A stretch of 64,000 bases of DNA from Amycolatopsis eburnea (GTDB taxonomy: Bacteria > Actinomycetota > Actinomycetes > Mycobacteriales > Pseudonocardiaceae). The translations under genes were made by a program, and so were the position numbers. Within the stretch, counting starts at the first letter, position 1, and every line of letters starts with the position of its first letter. The stretch covers positions 186,001 through 250,000 of the forward strand of contig NZ_RSEC01000061.1 in NCBI RefSeq assembly GCF_003937945.1, read 5' to 3'. Of this stretch, positions 41,504 to 52,600 are shown one piece after another. The notes under the pieces are model-generated. The model did no database searches. It was given only the letters and a program-made list of their open reading frames with translations, and was not told the origin of the DNA.

Positions 41504-42144
41504 CGAGCCCCGGGTGTTCGGACGGGTGCTGCGCGCCGCTCGCGGTGGCGCCGGACCGCCGCGCGGTGCTGGTGCGCCGGGTCCGGCTGCTCGTGGCGGC
41601 GACCATCACCTACAACGTCGTCGAGGCGGTCGTCGCGCTGGCCGCGGGGAGCGCGGCTTCCTCGGGGGCGCTGATCGGTTTCGGGCTCGATTCCGTGATC
41701 GAAGTCGCTTCCGCCGTCGCGGTCGCCTGGCAGTTTTCCGGCGCGGACCCGGAAAGCCGGGAACGCCGGGCTCTGAAAGCGATTGCGCTGTCGTTTTTCG
41801 CGCTCGCGGTTTACGTCACGATCGAGGCCGTCAGCACATTCTTCAGCGGTACCGCGCCGGAAAGCTCACGGACCGGAATCGTGCTCGCGGCGGTTTCGCT
41901 CGCGGTGATGCCCGCCCTGTCCGCGGCGCAGCGCCGCGCGGGGCGGGAGCTGGGGTCGGCCAGCGCGGTGGCGGATTCGCGGCAGACCCTGCTCTGCACT
42001 TGGCTTTCCGCGGTGCTGCTGGCGGGGTTGCTGCTCAACGCCCTGTCCGGGTGGTGGTGGGCCGACCCGGCGGTCGCGCTCGCGATCGCCGCGGTGGCCG
42101 TGAACGAAGGCCGAACGGCCTGGCGCGGCCAGCATTGCTGCTGA
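41500..42144 (+). CDS. Cation-diffusion-facilitator-like heavy-metal transporter
   Basis: A 214-residue membrane protein with about six helices. The segment LIGFGLDSVIEVASAVAVAWQFS matches the second helix of CDF-type cation transporters with its Asp/Glu pair, and VADSRQTLLCTWLSAVLLAG the fifth. Both ends carry possible metal-binding cysteines (CSDGCC and QHCC). The usual C-terminal cytoplasmic domain is missing, so the protein is short. Coupled to cmtR, it probably exports Cd or Pb; mycobacterial cmtR is paired with a P-type ATPase instead. Confidence 0.82.
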   Translation: MTSPGCSDGCCAPLAVAPDRRAVLVRRVRLLVAATITYNVVEAVVALAAGSAASSGALIGFGLDSVIEVASAVAVAWQFSGADPESRERRALKAIALSFFALAVYVTIEAVSTFFSGTAPESSRTGIVLAAVSLAVMPALSAAQRRAGRELGSASAVADSRQTLLCTWLSAVLLAGLLLNALSGWWWADPAVALAIAAVAVNEGRTAWRGQHCC

Positions 42145-42171
42145 CGCGCCAGGCCGCGGGCCGGTCGGGAA

Positions 42172-42327
42172 TCAGTACCAGTGCGCACGCCCACCGATCC
42201 GGCGGCCGGTGCCGCCCAGGATGGCCAGTGCCACGCCGGCCACCGCGAGGATGATGCCGATGGTGTAAAGCACCGGGATACCCACGATGAACCCGATGAC
42301 GAGAAGAATTACACCGAGAATGATCAC
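42172..42327 (-). CDS. DUF6131-like small membrane protein
   Basis: A 51-residue protein of two membrane helices (IILGVILLVIGFIVGIPVLYTIGIILAVAGVALAILG) and a short Arg/Gly/His tail (GRRIGGRAHWY). The tail and length match the small actinobacterial proteins called DUF6131. The GTG at 42327 follows GGAG by ten bases; longer in-frame starts have no membrane-protein character. Function unknown. Confidence 0.7.
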   Translation of the reverse strand: MIILGVILLVIGFIVGIPVLYTIGIILAVAGVALAILGGTGRRIGGRAHWY

Positions 42328-42446
42328 TTGACACACACTCCTTCGCATGGGACCCGTCCGGCGTGCCGGCCGGGCGGATGCGCTGTCACGGGGAGGATGG
42401 CCACTTTCCCGGTGCCGCAAACTGCGTCAAACGGAGCAATCTCGGA

Positions 42447-43907
<1,461 letters not shown>

Positions 43908-43966
43908 TCCTCGAGCTCTTTCCTGACGGCTGGTTGCGGAACGCTCGGGAGGAACCGGGGCACGGC

Positions 43967-43999
43967 AACAAAAAAGGCACCTCCCTCGCGGGAGGCGCC
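43967..43999 (-). terminator. Intrinsic terminator in the ahcY leader
   Basis: On the minus strand GGCGCCTCCC and GGGAGGTGCC form a 10-bp stem with one G-U pair and a 4-base loop, followed by TTTTTTGTT. It lies 60 bp before ahcY. Its 5' arm (43992-43998) is complementary to the GAGGCGC of the upstream aptamer. Confidence 0.88.
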
Positions 44000-44061
44000 C
44001 TTGGATGCGTGTCGCGGGCCGAGCGTGGCGGAAGGAGTTCCGTCGCAGCGCCTCTCGGCCC
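43992..44061 (-). promoter_or_regulatory. SAH riboswitch controlling ahcY
   Basis: The minus strand reads GGGCCGAG (44061-44054), AGGCGCTGCGAC, a hairpin CGGAA-CTCC-TTCCG, CCACG and CTCGGCCC closing an 8-bp helix at 44016. This matches the SAH riboswitch core as I recall it (GAGGNGCGCUGCRAC ... CAGGCUCGG). The pseudoknot partner is GAGGCGC (44054-44048) with GCGCCTC (43998-43992). That second strand is also the 5' arm of the terminator, so ligand binding would prevent termination and switch ahcY on. Confidence 0.85.
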
Positions 44062-44093
44062 GGATCCAGGATGGCAAAGCCGCCGCGAAGCTG

Positions 44094-44579
44094 TCAAGCG
44101 AGCGTCCGGGCCATGAGAACGTCGTCGACGTCGGTGCCGTCGACGCGGAATTCCCCGCGCAGCACGCCTTCCACGGTGAACCCGGACCGCTCGTAGACCC
44201 GGCGGGCGGCGGCGTTGTGACCCAGCACGCGCAGCGTCAGCTTGCGGGCCCCGCGCCGGCGCGCCTCCGCGATGGCCGCGTCCACCAGCCGTCCCGCGAT
44301 GCCGAGGCCCTGGCGGTCCGGGTCGACGGCGAGCCCGCCGAGCACCAGCACGTGCGCGTGGGCCGGGATGCCGAACCCCTCGCTGAGCCGGACGTACCCG
44401 GCGACGGCGCCGTCGTGCTCGGCGACGAGGAAGTTCTCCGGCCGCGCGCCCTCGTCGAAGAACGGCGTGCCGGGCGGCGGCGGGGGAGCGGGGGACACGG
44501 TGGAGTCCCACGTGCGCTCGTCGATCTCGGCGAGCACGGCTTCGTCGCCGGCGCGGGCCGGCCGGACCTTCGTCGTCAC
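44094..44579 (-). CDS. GNAT family N-acetyltransferase
   Basis: A 161-residue GNAT protein. The acetyl-CoA-binding motif A is VLGGLAVDPDRQGLGIAGRLVDAAI, with the Q/RxxGxG/A signature, and motif B includes RVLGHNAAARRVYERSGFTVEG. Substrate unknown. The GTG at 44579 is seven bases after AGGA. It lies between the AurF-type gene and the ahcY leader on the same strand. Confidence 0.88.
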   Translation of the reverse strand: MTTKVRPARAGDEAVLAEIDERTWDSTVSPAPPPPPGTPFFDEGARPENFLVAEHDGAVAGYVRLSEGFGIPAHAHVLVLGGLAVDPDRQGLGIAGRLVDAAIAEARRRGARKLTLRVLGHNAAARRVYERSGFTVEGVLRGEFRVDGTDVDDVLMARTLA

Positions 44580-44638
44580 CCGGGCATCCTGGCGGAACCG
44601 GGCACCCCGGGGCGAGCGGAATTCCGCGCGCGAGTGCC

Positions 44639-45529
44639 TCAGACGAGGTGCGCGCGCCGCCAGATGCCCTCCGAGCGGCCGCCGATCAGCCCCGCTTCGC
44701 GCAGGAACGGCACGATCTTCTCGGCCATCCAGCGGCGCGTTTCGTGGAAGTGCGGGTTCGCCAGGGCCGCGGCCCGGCCTTCGCGCGGGTCGATCCCGAC
44801 GCTGCGGTAGATCCGCGGGTCGACCATGCTGTCGATGACGCCGAACGCGACCAGCGCGGTGCGCACCCGGTGCCGCTGCAGGGCCGCCTTCGACAGCTTC
44901 GGCGTCTCGCGCAGCACCTCCTCCTTGGCGAACCGGACGTGCCGGGCCTCCTCGACGACGTGGATGCGGTTGACCGAGCGGATCAGCGGCTGGATGCCGT
45001 CGTCGTCCATCATCGAGCGCTGCAGCCGGTCGGTGGTCTCCTCGGCGACCAGCACGCTGGCGAACATCGACGGGCCGGCCGCGGTCGCGCCGAACACCTT
45101 GGCGGCGCGGTGCACGACCTTGGGGACGCCGTAGCGCGGGACGCCCAGCCGCTCGGCGGTGCGGGCGAACATCACCGAGTGCCGCGTCTCGTCGCCGATC
45201 TCGGTCATCGCGTACTGCGCGTGCTCGGTGCGCGCGTCGAGGTCGAAGACGTACCGGGCGAGCAGTTGCATGAGGACGATCTCGAACCACAGCCCGACGC
45301 TCATGATGCTGGCGATCTCGTGCTTGGACAGCTCGATCCGCTGCTCCGGCGTCAGCTTCGCCCAAAGGTCGGTGCCGTAGAGGGAGACGCGCTCGAGCGG
45401 CATGTAGGCCTTGCCCTCGACCAGCGGCGCGGCCCAGTCGACGTCGACGTACGGGTCGTAGGAGTTCTTCGCGGAGCTCTTGAGCAGGCGAGCCGCGGTG
45501 ACGTCCCGGTCCTGGGCCTCGACGCCCAT
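44639..45529 (-). CDS. AurF-type diiron N-oxygenase family protein
   Basis: A 296-residue helical protein with a full set of AurF-like ligands: Glu83, Glu114-x2-His117 (EIGDETRH), Glu163, and His190-x3-Glu194-x2-His197 (HVVEEARH). The spacing of the last triad is identical to AurF His223/Glu227/His230. AurF oxidises an arylamine to a nitro group; here no biosynthetic cluster is visible, so the substrate is unknown. GGAGG lies five bases before the ATG. It is divergent from a TetR regulator with GTACGC/GCGTAC repeats between. Confidence 0.88.
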   Translation of the reverse strand: MGVEAQDRDVTAARLLKSSAKNSYDPYVDVDWAAPLVEGKAYMPLERVSLYGTDLWAKLTPEQRIELSKHEIASIMSVGLWFEIVLMQLLARYVFDLDARTEHAQYAMTEIGDETRHSVMFARTAERLGVPRYGVPKVVHRAAKVFGATAAGPSMFASVLVAEETTDRLQRSMMDDDGIQPLIRSVNRIHVVEEARHVRFAKEEVLRETPKLSKAALQRHRVRTALVAFGVIDSMVDPRIYRSVGIDPREGRAAALANPHFHETRRWMAEKIVPFLREAGLIGGRSEGIWRRAHLV

Positions 45530-45552
45530 GGCGGCCTCCGGAAAAGTAGGGG

Positions 45553-45586
45553 GTACGCGCTGTACTAGTTACTTCGGCGAGCGTAC
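45553..45586. promoter_or_regulatory. Candidate TetR operator between AurF-type and tetR genes
   Basis: GTACGC (45553-45558) and GCGTAC (45581-45586) are inverted repeats with a 22-bp spacer; GTAC also recurs at 45562-45565. It lies in the 89-bp divergent gap. Short arms, so only a suggestion. Confidence 0.35.
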
Positions 45587-45618
45587 ACCGGCTCGCGGGA
45601 CTTGAGTAGGCTTCCCGG

Positions 45619-46266
45619 GTGACCAAGGTCGACGGACGGGCGGCGCGCTGGGCGGGCCAGCAGGAGCGGCGGCGCGCCGAATTCGTCGACGCGGCACTGG
45701 CGGCCATCGCCGAGCACGGCCCGGACGTCTCGACCGAGCAGATCGCCGAGCGCGCCGGCGTGGCCCGCACCCGGCTGTACCGCCACTTCGCCGACGCGGC
45801 CGACCTCCAGCGCGCGATCGCCGAGCGCGCGGCGGAGCTGGTGACGGCCGAGCTCGCGCCGCTGTGGCACCCTTCGGGATCCCCGCACGAGATGATCACG
45901 ACGGTGATCTCGACGCACCTGCGCTGGCTGACCGAGCACGAACCCCTGCACCGCTACCTGGCCCGCGCGGTCCCGGCCACGACCGACGTCCGCGGCACGA
46001 TCGCCCGCCACCTCAGCGGCCTGTTCTCGGGCTACCTGACGGCGTTCGGCCTCGACCCGGCCCCGGCGGACACGATCGCGTTCGGCCTGGTCGGCTACGT
46101 CGAGTCGGCGACGACCCGCTGGCTCGACCACCCGGGCGCGCTCAGCCTGGCGCAGCTGACCGACCAGCTGACCGGCACGATCTGGGCGATGCTGGACCAC
46201 ACGCTGAAGGCCGGTGGCGTCGAGCTGGACCCGGACCGGCCGTTGCCGCTGCCTGACGAGATTTAG
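45619..46266 (+). CDS. TetR family transcriptional regulator
   Basis: A 215-residue TetR protein: helix-turn-helix HGPDVSTEQIAERAGVARTRLYRHFADAADLQRAI, then an all-helical ligand domain. The start is a GTG at 45619. It is divergent from the AurF-type oxygenase, its likely target. The stop overlaps the convergent dinB stop by four bases (TTAG). Confidence 0.88.
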   Translation: MTKVDGRAARWAGQQERRRAEFVDAALAAIAEHGPDVSTEQIAERAGVARTRLYRHFADAADLQRAIAERAAELVTAELAPLWHPSGSPHEMITTVISTHLRWLTEHEPLHRYLARAVPATTDVRGTIARHLSGLFSGYLTAFGLDPAPADTIAFGLVGYVESATTRWLDHPGALSLAQLTDQLTGTIWAMLDHTLKAGGVELDPDRPLPLPDEI

Positions 46267-47294
46267 TCGTCGTCCTCGCGAAGGAACTCGGCCCGCACGC
46301 CGAGCAGCCGCACCGCGCGGGTCAGCTCGAACATGCCCAGCACCTCGCGCGCCGCCCGGTCGAGCTCCGCCGCGTCCGACGTCGGCTCCGGCAGCGTGAT
46401 GCTGTGCGTGTGGGTCAGGAACGGCACGAATCGCACCTTGACCGCCACCCGCGCCGCCGGGCGGCCTTCGTCCAGGACGTCCTGCGTGACCCGCTTGGCC
46501 AGCGCCGAGACCTCCGCCGCGATCTCGGCCGGGTCCGTGAGGTCGCGCTGGAACGTCGTCTCGCGGCTGCGGGACCGGGCCACGTACGGGGTCGCGTTCA
46601 CGTCGGCGTCGCTGATGCCGCCGCCGAGCAGCCGCAGCCACGGCCCGGTCTTCGGGCCGAAGCGGGCGGCCAGCACCGCCGCGTCCGCGCCCGCCAGGTC
46701 GAGCACCGTGCGGATGCCCAGCTCAGCCAGCTTCTTCGCGGTCTTGCCGCCGATGCCCCACAGCGCGTCGGTCGGCCGCTCGGCCATCACCGGCCACCAG
46801 TTCTCCTGCGTCAGCCGGTAGATCCCGCCCGGCTTGCCGAACCCGGTGGCGAGCTTGGCCCGCAGCTTGTTGTCGCCGATCCCGACCGCGCACGACAGCC
46901 CGGTCTCGCGGGCCACGGCGTCCTTCAACGCCACCGCGAGCGCCTCCGGGTCGTCGGTCTCCGCCCCGAGGAACGCCTCGTCCCAGCCCAGCACCTGCAC
47001 GACGACCGGGAACTCCCGCAGCACCCCCATCACCCGCGCCGACACCTCGAGGTAGGCGTCCGGGTCACTGGGCAGGAAGACGGCGTCCGGGCAGCGCTTC
47101 GCGGCGAGCCGCAGCGGCATGCCGGACTGGACGCCGAACTCGCGGGCCTCGTACGAGGCGGTCGCGACCACCGCCCGTTCGGTGGGGTCGCCGTTGCCCC
47201 CGACGACGACGGGCCGGCCCGCGAGCTCGGGGTGGCGGGCGATCTCGACCGCGGCGATGAACTGGTCGAGGTCGACGTGCAGGACCCACTTCAC
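46263..47294 (-). CDS. dinB: DNA polymerase IV (DinB, Y family)
   Basis: A 343-residue Y-family translesion polymerase. Palm motifs are HVDLDQFIAAVE (first metal aspartates) and GWDEAFLG (third metal site; most DinB have SxDEAYLD), with fingers residues ATASYEAREFGVQSGMPL, thumb HhH KLRAKLATGFGKPGGIYRL and little finger RSRSRETTFQRDL. There is no obvious beta-clamp motif at the C-terminus (ends FLREDDD), as in some mycobacterial DinB2-type proteins. It is probably an accessory error-prone polymerase. Confidence 0.93.
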   Translation of the reverse strand: MKWVLHVDLDQFIAAVEIARHPELAGRPVVVGGNGDPTERAVVATASYEAREFGVQSGMPLRLAAKRCPDAVFLPSDPDAYLEVSARVMGVLREFPVVVQVLGWDEAFLGAETDDPEALAVALKDAVARETGLSCAVGIGDNKLRAKLATGFGKPGGIYRLTQENWWPVMAERPTDALWGIGGKTAKKLAELGIRTVLDLAGADAAVLAARFGPKTGPWLRLLGGGISDADVNATPYVARSRSRETTFQRDLTDPAEIAAEVSALAKRVTQDVLDEGRPAARVAVKVRFVPFLTHTHSITLPEPTSDAAELDRAAREVLGMFELTRAVRLLGVRAEFLREDDD

Positions 47295-47309
47295 GGGCCC
47301 AGTCTCGCC

Positions 47310-47573
47310 TCAGATCCGGTGCCGCGCCACGTGGGTCCAGACGGTGCCGGTGAGCGCGATGATCCCGCACAGCGTGACACCCGGGCCGGGCAGGACCAGC
47401 CCCACGACCAGCAGCGTCACGGCGACGACGTCGAAGATGATCAGGACGGTGCTCCGGAGCGCGCGCGACTTCGGCCGCTTGCCCTCGCGCAGCGCGGTGG
47501 CCAGATCGGGGTCGCTGAGCTCGAGGCTGCGTTCGATCTTTTCGAGCTCGGTGCGATCGTGGTGACTGAGCAT
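47310..47573 (-). CDS. DUF3040 family membrane protein
   Basis: An 87-residue protein with the DUF3040 N-terminus (SHHDRTELEKIERSLELSDPDLATAL), a basic linker and two membrane helices (STVLIIFDVVAVTLLVVGLVL and TLCGIIALTGTVWTHVA). It is 15 bp downstream of the start side of dinB. AGGAG lies seven bases before the ATG. Function unknown; the family is confined to actinobacteria. Confidence 0.82.
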   Translation of the reverse strand: MLSHHDRTELEKIERSLELSDPDLATALREGKRPKSRALRSTVLIIFDVVAVTLLVVGLVLPGPGVTLCGIIALTGTVWTHVARHRI

Positions 47574-47804
47574 CGGGGTACTCCTTCGGCGCCGTACCCG
47601 CCGTATCGCCAAAGCGAATACCCCATCGTCCTCCCAACGAACCGCCGAACGCCTTCCGAATTCGTGCTTTTTACTGAGCCGACCGGGTGATCCGCGCTCC
47701 GTGAGCGCCCGTGAGCACGTTAAGTTGCCTTGCGAACGTGGCCGGTGACCGAGGGGGCGGCCGTTGCGTCCTCTCGCGTGCCTGAACCCAGCTGGAGGAC
47801 CTCG

Positions 47805-48866
47805 ATGACCCTGCCCACCGAACCGATCGGCAGCATCCCGCGCCCGGCGTACCTCGTCGAGGGCCTCGGGGAGTTCGCCGCCGGGCGGATCGACGCCGCC
47901 GCGCTCGCCGAGCTGGAGAGCCGCGCGCTGGCCGACACGATCGCCCGGTTCGAGGAGACCGGCTCCCCGGTGCTGACCGACGGCGAGCAGGGCAAGCCGA
48001 GCTTCGCGACGTACCCGCTGGCCGGGCTGACCGCGCTGGCGCCGGACGGCGTCGTCATCCCGTTCGCCGACGGGCACACCCGGCAGCTGCCGCGGCTGAC
48101 CGCGGGTCCGTTCCGCTACGCGACCCACGCCGACGAGTACCTGACCCGGGCGAAGGCGCTCACGGCCAAGCCGGTCAAGCAGGCGGTGATCGCGGCTTCG
48201 GCCGTTTCCCTGATCTACCCGGCCGACGGCATCGAGGGGTACTCGCAGGAGCAGTTCATCGCCGACCTGGTGAACGAGGCCGAGGCGGACATCCGCCGCA
48301 GCCTCGACGCGGGCGCCGACAGCGTCCAGATCGACTTCACCGAGGGCCGGCTGTCGCTGAAGCTGGACCCGTCGGGCGGCCTGCTGCGGCAGTTCGTCGA
48401 GCTGAACAACGCGGTCCTCGACCGGTTCACGGCGGAGGAGCGCGCGAAGATCGGCGTCCACACCTGCCCGGGCGGCGACCTGGACTCGGTGCACAGCCTC
48501 GACGTCGACTACGCGGGCCTGCTGCCGGCGCTGTTCGACCTCAAGGCCGGGCGCTTCTTCGTCCAGCTGGCCAGCGAGCCGGACCCCGATCGCGCGCTCG
48601 CGGTCATCGCCGACAACCTGAAGGCCGACCAGCGGGTCTTCGTCGGCGTGACCGACCCGATCGACCCGCGCGTGGAGACCCCGGAGGAGGTCCGCGACCG
48701 CGTCCTGGCGGCGGCCCGGTACGTCCCGGCCGAGCGGCTCGGGACGTGCGACGACTGCGGGTTCTCGCCGTTCGCGGACGACACGTCGACGTCGCGCGAC
48801 ATCGCCTTCGCGAAGATCAAGGCCCGGGTGGAAGGCACCCGCCTGGCGGCCGAGAAACTCGGCTGA
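47805..48866 (+). CDS. MetE-like cobalamin-independent methionine synthase family protein
   Basis: A 353-residue TIM-barrel protein like the C-terminal catalytic domain of MetE alone. The zinc site is visible as GVHTCPGGD (His and Cys) and CDDCGF (Cys), and the substrate region as SVQIDFTEGRLS. Short MetE-type proteins methylate homocysteine from donors other than folate, or act on other thiols. The N-terminal half of full MetE is absent by design rather than truncation. GGAGG precedes the ATG at 47805 by six bases. Confidence 0.85.
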   Translation: MTLPTEPIGSIPRPAYLVEGLGEFAAGRIDAAALAELESRALADTIARFEETGSPVLTDGEQGKPSFATYPLAGLTALAPDGVVIPFADGHTRQLPRLTAGPFRYATHADEYLTRAKALTAKPVKQAVIAASAVSLIYPADGIEGYSQEQFIADLVNEAEADIRRSLDAGADSVQIDFTEGRLSLKLDPSGGLLRQFVELNNAVLDRFTAEERAKIGVHTCPGGDLDSVHSLDVDYAGLLPALFDLKAGRFFVQLASEPDPDRALAVIADNLKADQRVFVGVTDPIDPRVETPEEVRDRVLAAARYVPAERLGTCDDCGFSPFADDTSTSRDIAFAKIKARVEGTRLAAEKLG

Positions 48867-48875
48867 CGCCCGGGT

Positions 48876-49505
48876 TCACGCCGTTTCGGCGGCGACCTTC
48901 AGGCCGAGCGCGACGAGCAGGCTGCCGAGCACGGCATCGAGCCCCCGCCGGACGCGGCCGTCGCGGAAGACCTTCTTCAGCGCCCCGACGACCACGGCGA
49001 GGGTGACGAACCACACGACGGTGCCGGCGGTGGCGATCGCGGCGAGTTCGAGGGTCTGCAGGGTGGAGCCGTCGGCAGGCAGGAACTGGGGGAGCAGGGC
49101 GAGGAAGTAGACGGCCACCTTGGGGTTGAGCAGGTTGGTGAAGAGCCCTTGCCGGAACGCGGCCCCGGCTTTGAGCGGGTCTTTGCGCTCGCCGCCGAGG
49201 TCCCGGTATTCACCGCGGCGGACGGCCAGCCAGGCCTTGACCCCGAGGAAGACGAGGTAGGCGGCCCCGACCAGCTTGACGACGGTGAAGGCGACGGCCG
49301 ACGCGGTGAGGACCGCGGCCACCCCGAGGGCGATCGCGACGACCCAGGCGAAGACCCCGAGGGCGATCCCGACCCCGGCGGCGATCCCGGCGCGCCGGCC
49401 GCCGGTGAGGGACGAGCGGGTGACGACGACGAAGTCGGGGCCGGGGGACATCGCGCCGAGGAGGACGACGAGGAGGAAGGACGCCGCGGTGGTGGCGGGG
49501 ATCAT
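48876..49505 (-). CDS. LysE/RhtB family amino acid exporter
   Basis: A 209-residue membrane protein with six helices. The family signature GAMSPGPDFVVVTRSSLTGGRRAGIAAGVGIALG is at the N-terminus, and LLNPKVAVYFLALLPQF is in the middle. It should export amino acids or related metabolites. It is convergent with the MetE-like gene, nine bases apart. Confidence 0.92.
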   Translation of the reverse strand: MIPATTAASFLLVVLLGAMSPGPDFVVVTRSSLTGGRRAGIAAGVGIALGVFAWVVAIALGVAAVLTASAVAFTVVKLVGAAYLVFLGVKAWLAVRRGEYRDLGGERKDPLKAGAAFRQGLFTNLLNPKVAVYFLALLPQFLPADGSTLQTLELAAIATAGTVVWFVTLAVVVGALKKVFRDGRVRRGLDAVLGSLLVALGLKVAAETA

Positions 49506-49684
49506 GGGGTGAGCTTACGGCGGGGCCGCCACCGGTTTTCGGGTTCCGCCCGGTCAGCGTGTCACCCGGCAATCCCGCGCTTCACGATTTGATAACTGTC
49601 AGTGACATTCTGACCGTGATCGCGATTGTGCTGAAGCGTGGTTTCCCCGATCACGCTCATGACTGGCGGAATTGGGCAGGTGGA

Positions 49685-52600
49685 ATGAGTACGTCGCTGG
49701 TGGACCGCGCGCGTCGGTTGTTCGAGTTTCTCCGCGGGGCTCAGCAGCTGAGGGCCAACCCGGTGCGATCGGTCGACACCTACCGGCGCGACGGCGACGT
49801 GCTCTGGCTCGCGGATCTCCCCGTCCATCCGGCGATCACGCGGCTGGCCGGGGACGCGCCGCCGGCGGACGCGCCGCTCCTGTCGGTCGACCGCGTGCCG
49901 GTGACGCTCCCGCCCGAACCCGACGCGGACCTCGCGCGATGGCTGACGGAGCCGCTCGACGACGCCGAGAAGACGCCGTCGCTCCGGCAGCGAATCACCG
50001 ATGTGGAGCCCGAGCCCGATGCGGAAGAGGGCGCGGCGAAGGCACCGGCGCAGCTGAGCCTGGACCAGTTCCCGGACGTGGAGCGGAAGTACTCCACCTG
50101 GCTGCCGCGCTGGCAGGAATGGGCCGGACGCGAGCGGGTCGACCGTCCGGCACGGGATCTGTACGCGCGGCTCTACACGGTGTACGTCTACGCCAAGGAA
50201 AGCCCGGAGGAGCTGGAGCTGGTCGCCGGGACCGGCTGTCTCAGCTGGCAGCCCGTCGACGGCCACGTGATCAAGCGCCACCTGCTGACCAGCCCGGCGT
50301 CCGTCGACTTCGACGACCGGACCGGACGGCTCGAGGCCCGCATCGTCGAGTCGGGCGAGCCGGTGCAGCTCGAACTCGACATGGTCGATCCGAGCCTGGT
50401 CACGGCGCCGGACAAGATCGACGAGGTGCGCGCTGACATCAAAGCCTACGAGGGGCCGGCCCTGGATCCGGTCGCCACCGGAGAATTCGCGCGCCGGCTC
50501 GTCCACAGCCTCGACCCCGATGGCGAGTACCGGGAGCAGGACGAAGCTGCAGTCCCGGGCAAGTTCGGGGTCGCTGCGTACGCACCGGCGCTCGTCCTGC
50601 GGAGGCGGAGCCAGCAGGGCCTGATCGAAATCTTCGACACCATCCTGAGCCAGCTGGACGCAACCGGGGAGGTGCCGGACGGGCTGATCCCGTTGATCGA
50701 CCCCGACCACGTCCCGACCGCGCCGGCGGCCACGGGCGACGGCGCGATCTTGACCGTCGATGACGAGCCGTTCCTCCCCCTGCCGGTCAACGACCGCCAG
50801 CTCGCCGTGATCCGGCGGGTCGACGCCGCGTCCCAGACCCTGGTGCAAGGGCCGCCGGGCACCGGCAAGACGCACACCGCCGCCGCGCTGATCTCCCACC
50901 TGCTCGCGCAGGGCAAGCGTGTTCTCGTCACCGCCCACACCGACCGGGCCCTGCGGGAAGTGCGCGACAAGCTCCCGGACGCGGTCAAGCCCCTCGCGGT
51001 CGCGGTCGTCGGGTCTTCCCGGGAAGACATGGCCGACCTGAAGGTGGCGGTCCAGGAAATCGCGGCGGCGGCGAGTGACCACGATGGCACCGAAAACGCG
51101 CGTGCCGTGCAGCGGCACCTGGAGACCGTCGACCGGCTGCGTCGCGAGCGATCCGCCGCCCACAGCAAGCTCGTCCAAGCGCGGGAACGGGAAGTCCTGA
51201 CCTGGGAGCACTGCGGCTACCAGGGGACGCTCTCGAAGATCGCCCAGCAGCTCACCGCCGAGCAGGATCAGCTGGGCTGGTTGCGTGACTTCAGCGCGAT
51301 CGGCCCCGACGACGAAGCGCCCTTCAGCACGGGTGAAGCGCAGGAGTGGCACGGCTACCTGATCGACGACAGCCTGCGGTCCGACGAACCCCAAGCCCGG
51401 TTGCGCCTGCCCGCCGTTGCGCAGCTGCCGGACGCCGAGCAGTTCGCGCGCCTGGTCGCCGCCGAAGGCCGTGCCACCACCGCGGATTCCCAACACACCG
51501 TGCTCAAGGAGCACCCCGCGTTCGCCGCTGTCCGGCGACTCGCGCCCGCACAGCGTGCCGAAGTCCAGAGCCGGCTTAACCGCCTCGCCGACGAAGCGGA
51601 CTACCTGCTCGGGCGCCGGGAACAGTGGCTGGACGAGGCGCTGCGGGACATCCGGACCGGGCGGGCCGACCAGTGGCGTGCGCGCGGCGGCACGATCCAG
51701 AACTTGATCGCCACAGCCACGGGCTTCGTCGGCCCGCTCGGTCCGCTCACCGACGTGGTCGTGCGCGGCGGGGACCTGGGCGCACTCGTCTCCCTCGCCG
51801 GCGAGCTCTTGCGGTTCCTCTCGGGCGGCGGTGCCATCAAGACGATGGCCGACGGCAGCCCCAAGATCGGCGCTTTCGCGCCCAAGATCCTCAAGCAGGC
51901 CCAGCCGCTGTTCGACAACGTCCGGGTCGACGGACTGACCCCGACGTCGGGCCCCCAGCTGCACACGTTCATCGCCTGGGCTGAGGGCAGCCGGGTGCTG
52001 GCGGCGCTCGACCGAGCCTGGCCCGAGACCATCAAGATCCCGCTCGAGGACACCCTTCAGGAACGTCTTCAGTGGCACAGCGTGGAGCTCAAACAGCTGC
52101 ACCGGGTGCTCGGTCTCGCCGACGAACTGGTCGCCGAAGAGGGGCGGTTGCGCCGGCTCGGGCTGCCGTCTCCGGATTGGAACGATCTCGGCGGCGTCCG
52201 CGAGTACGCGAGCCTGACCGATGCCGCGGCGGCCGAGGAAGCCAAGGTGGCGGCGGGAGCACCACTGGTCGCGCTGGCCCAGTTCGTCCGGGAAACCGCC
52301 CAGTGGTCCGACTCCGCCGAGTGCGTCGCCGGCTTGCTGGACGCCGTGGAGAAGCGTGACACCGAGAACTTCGCCCGTGCGCACCGGACCCTGACCCGCC
52401 TGGTGGAGGTCCGCAGCCAGGCGGATCGCCGCGACCACCTCGGCGGTGTGCTGAAGGCAGCCGCGCCGCGGCTGTACGAGGAAGTGGCCGCGGACGCTGG
52501 TGACCCGGTCTGGGCGCGGCGGCTCGCGAACTTCTCGGAGGCGTGGCGCTGGACCGCGGCGCGGGTGTGGGTCACGCAGCAGGAAGCGATCGACGTGAAC

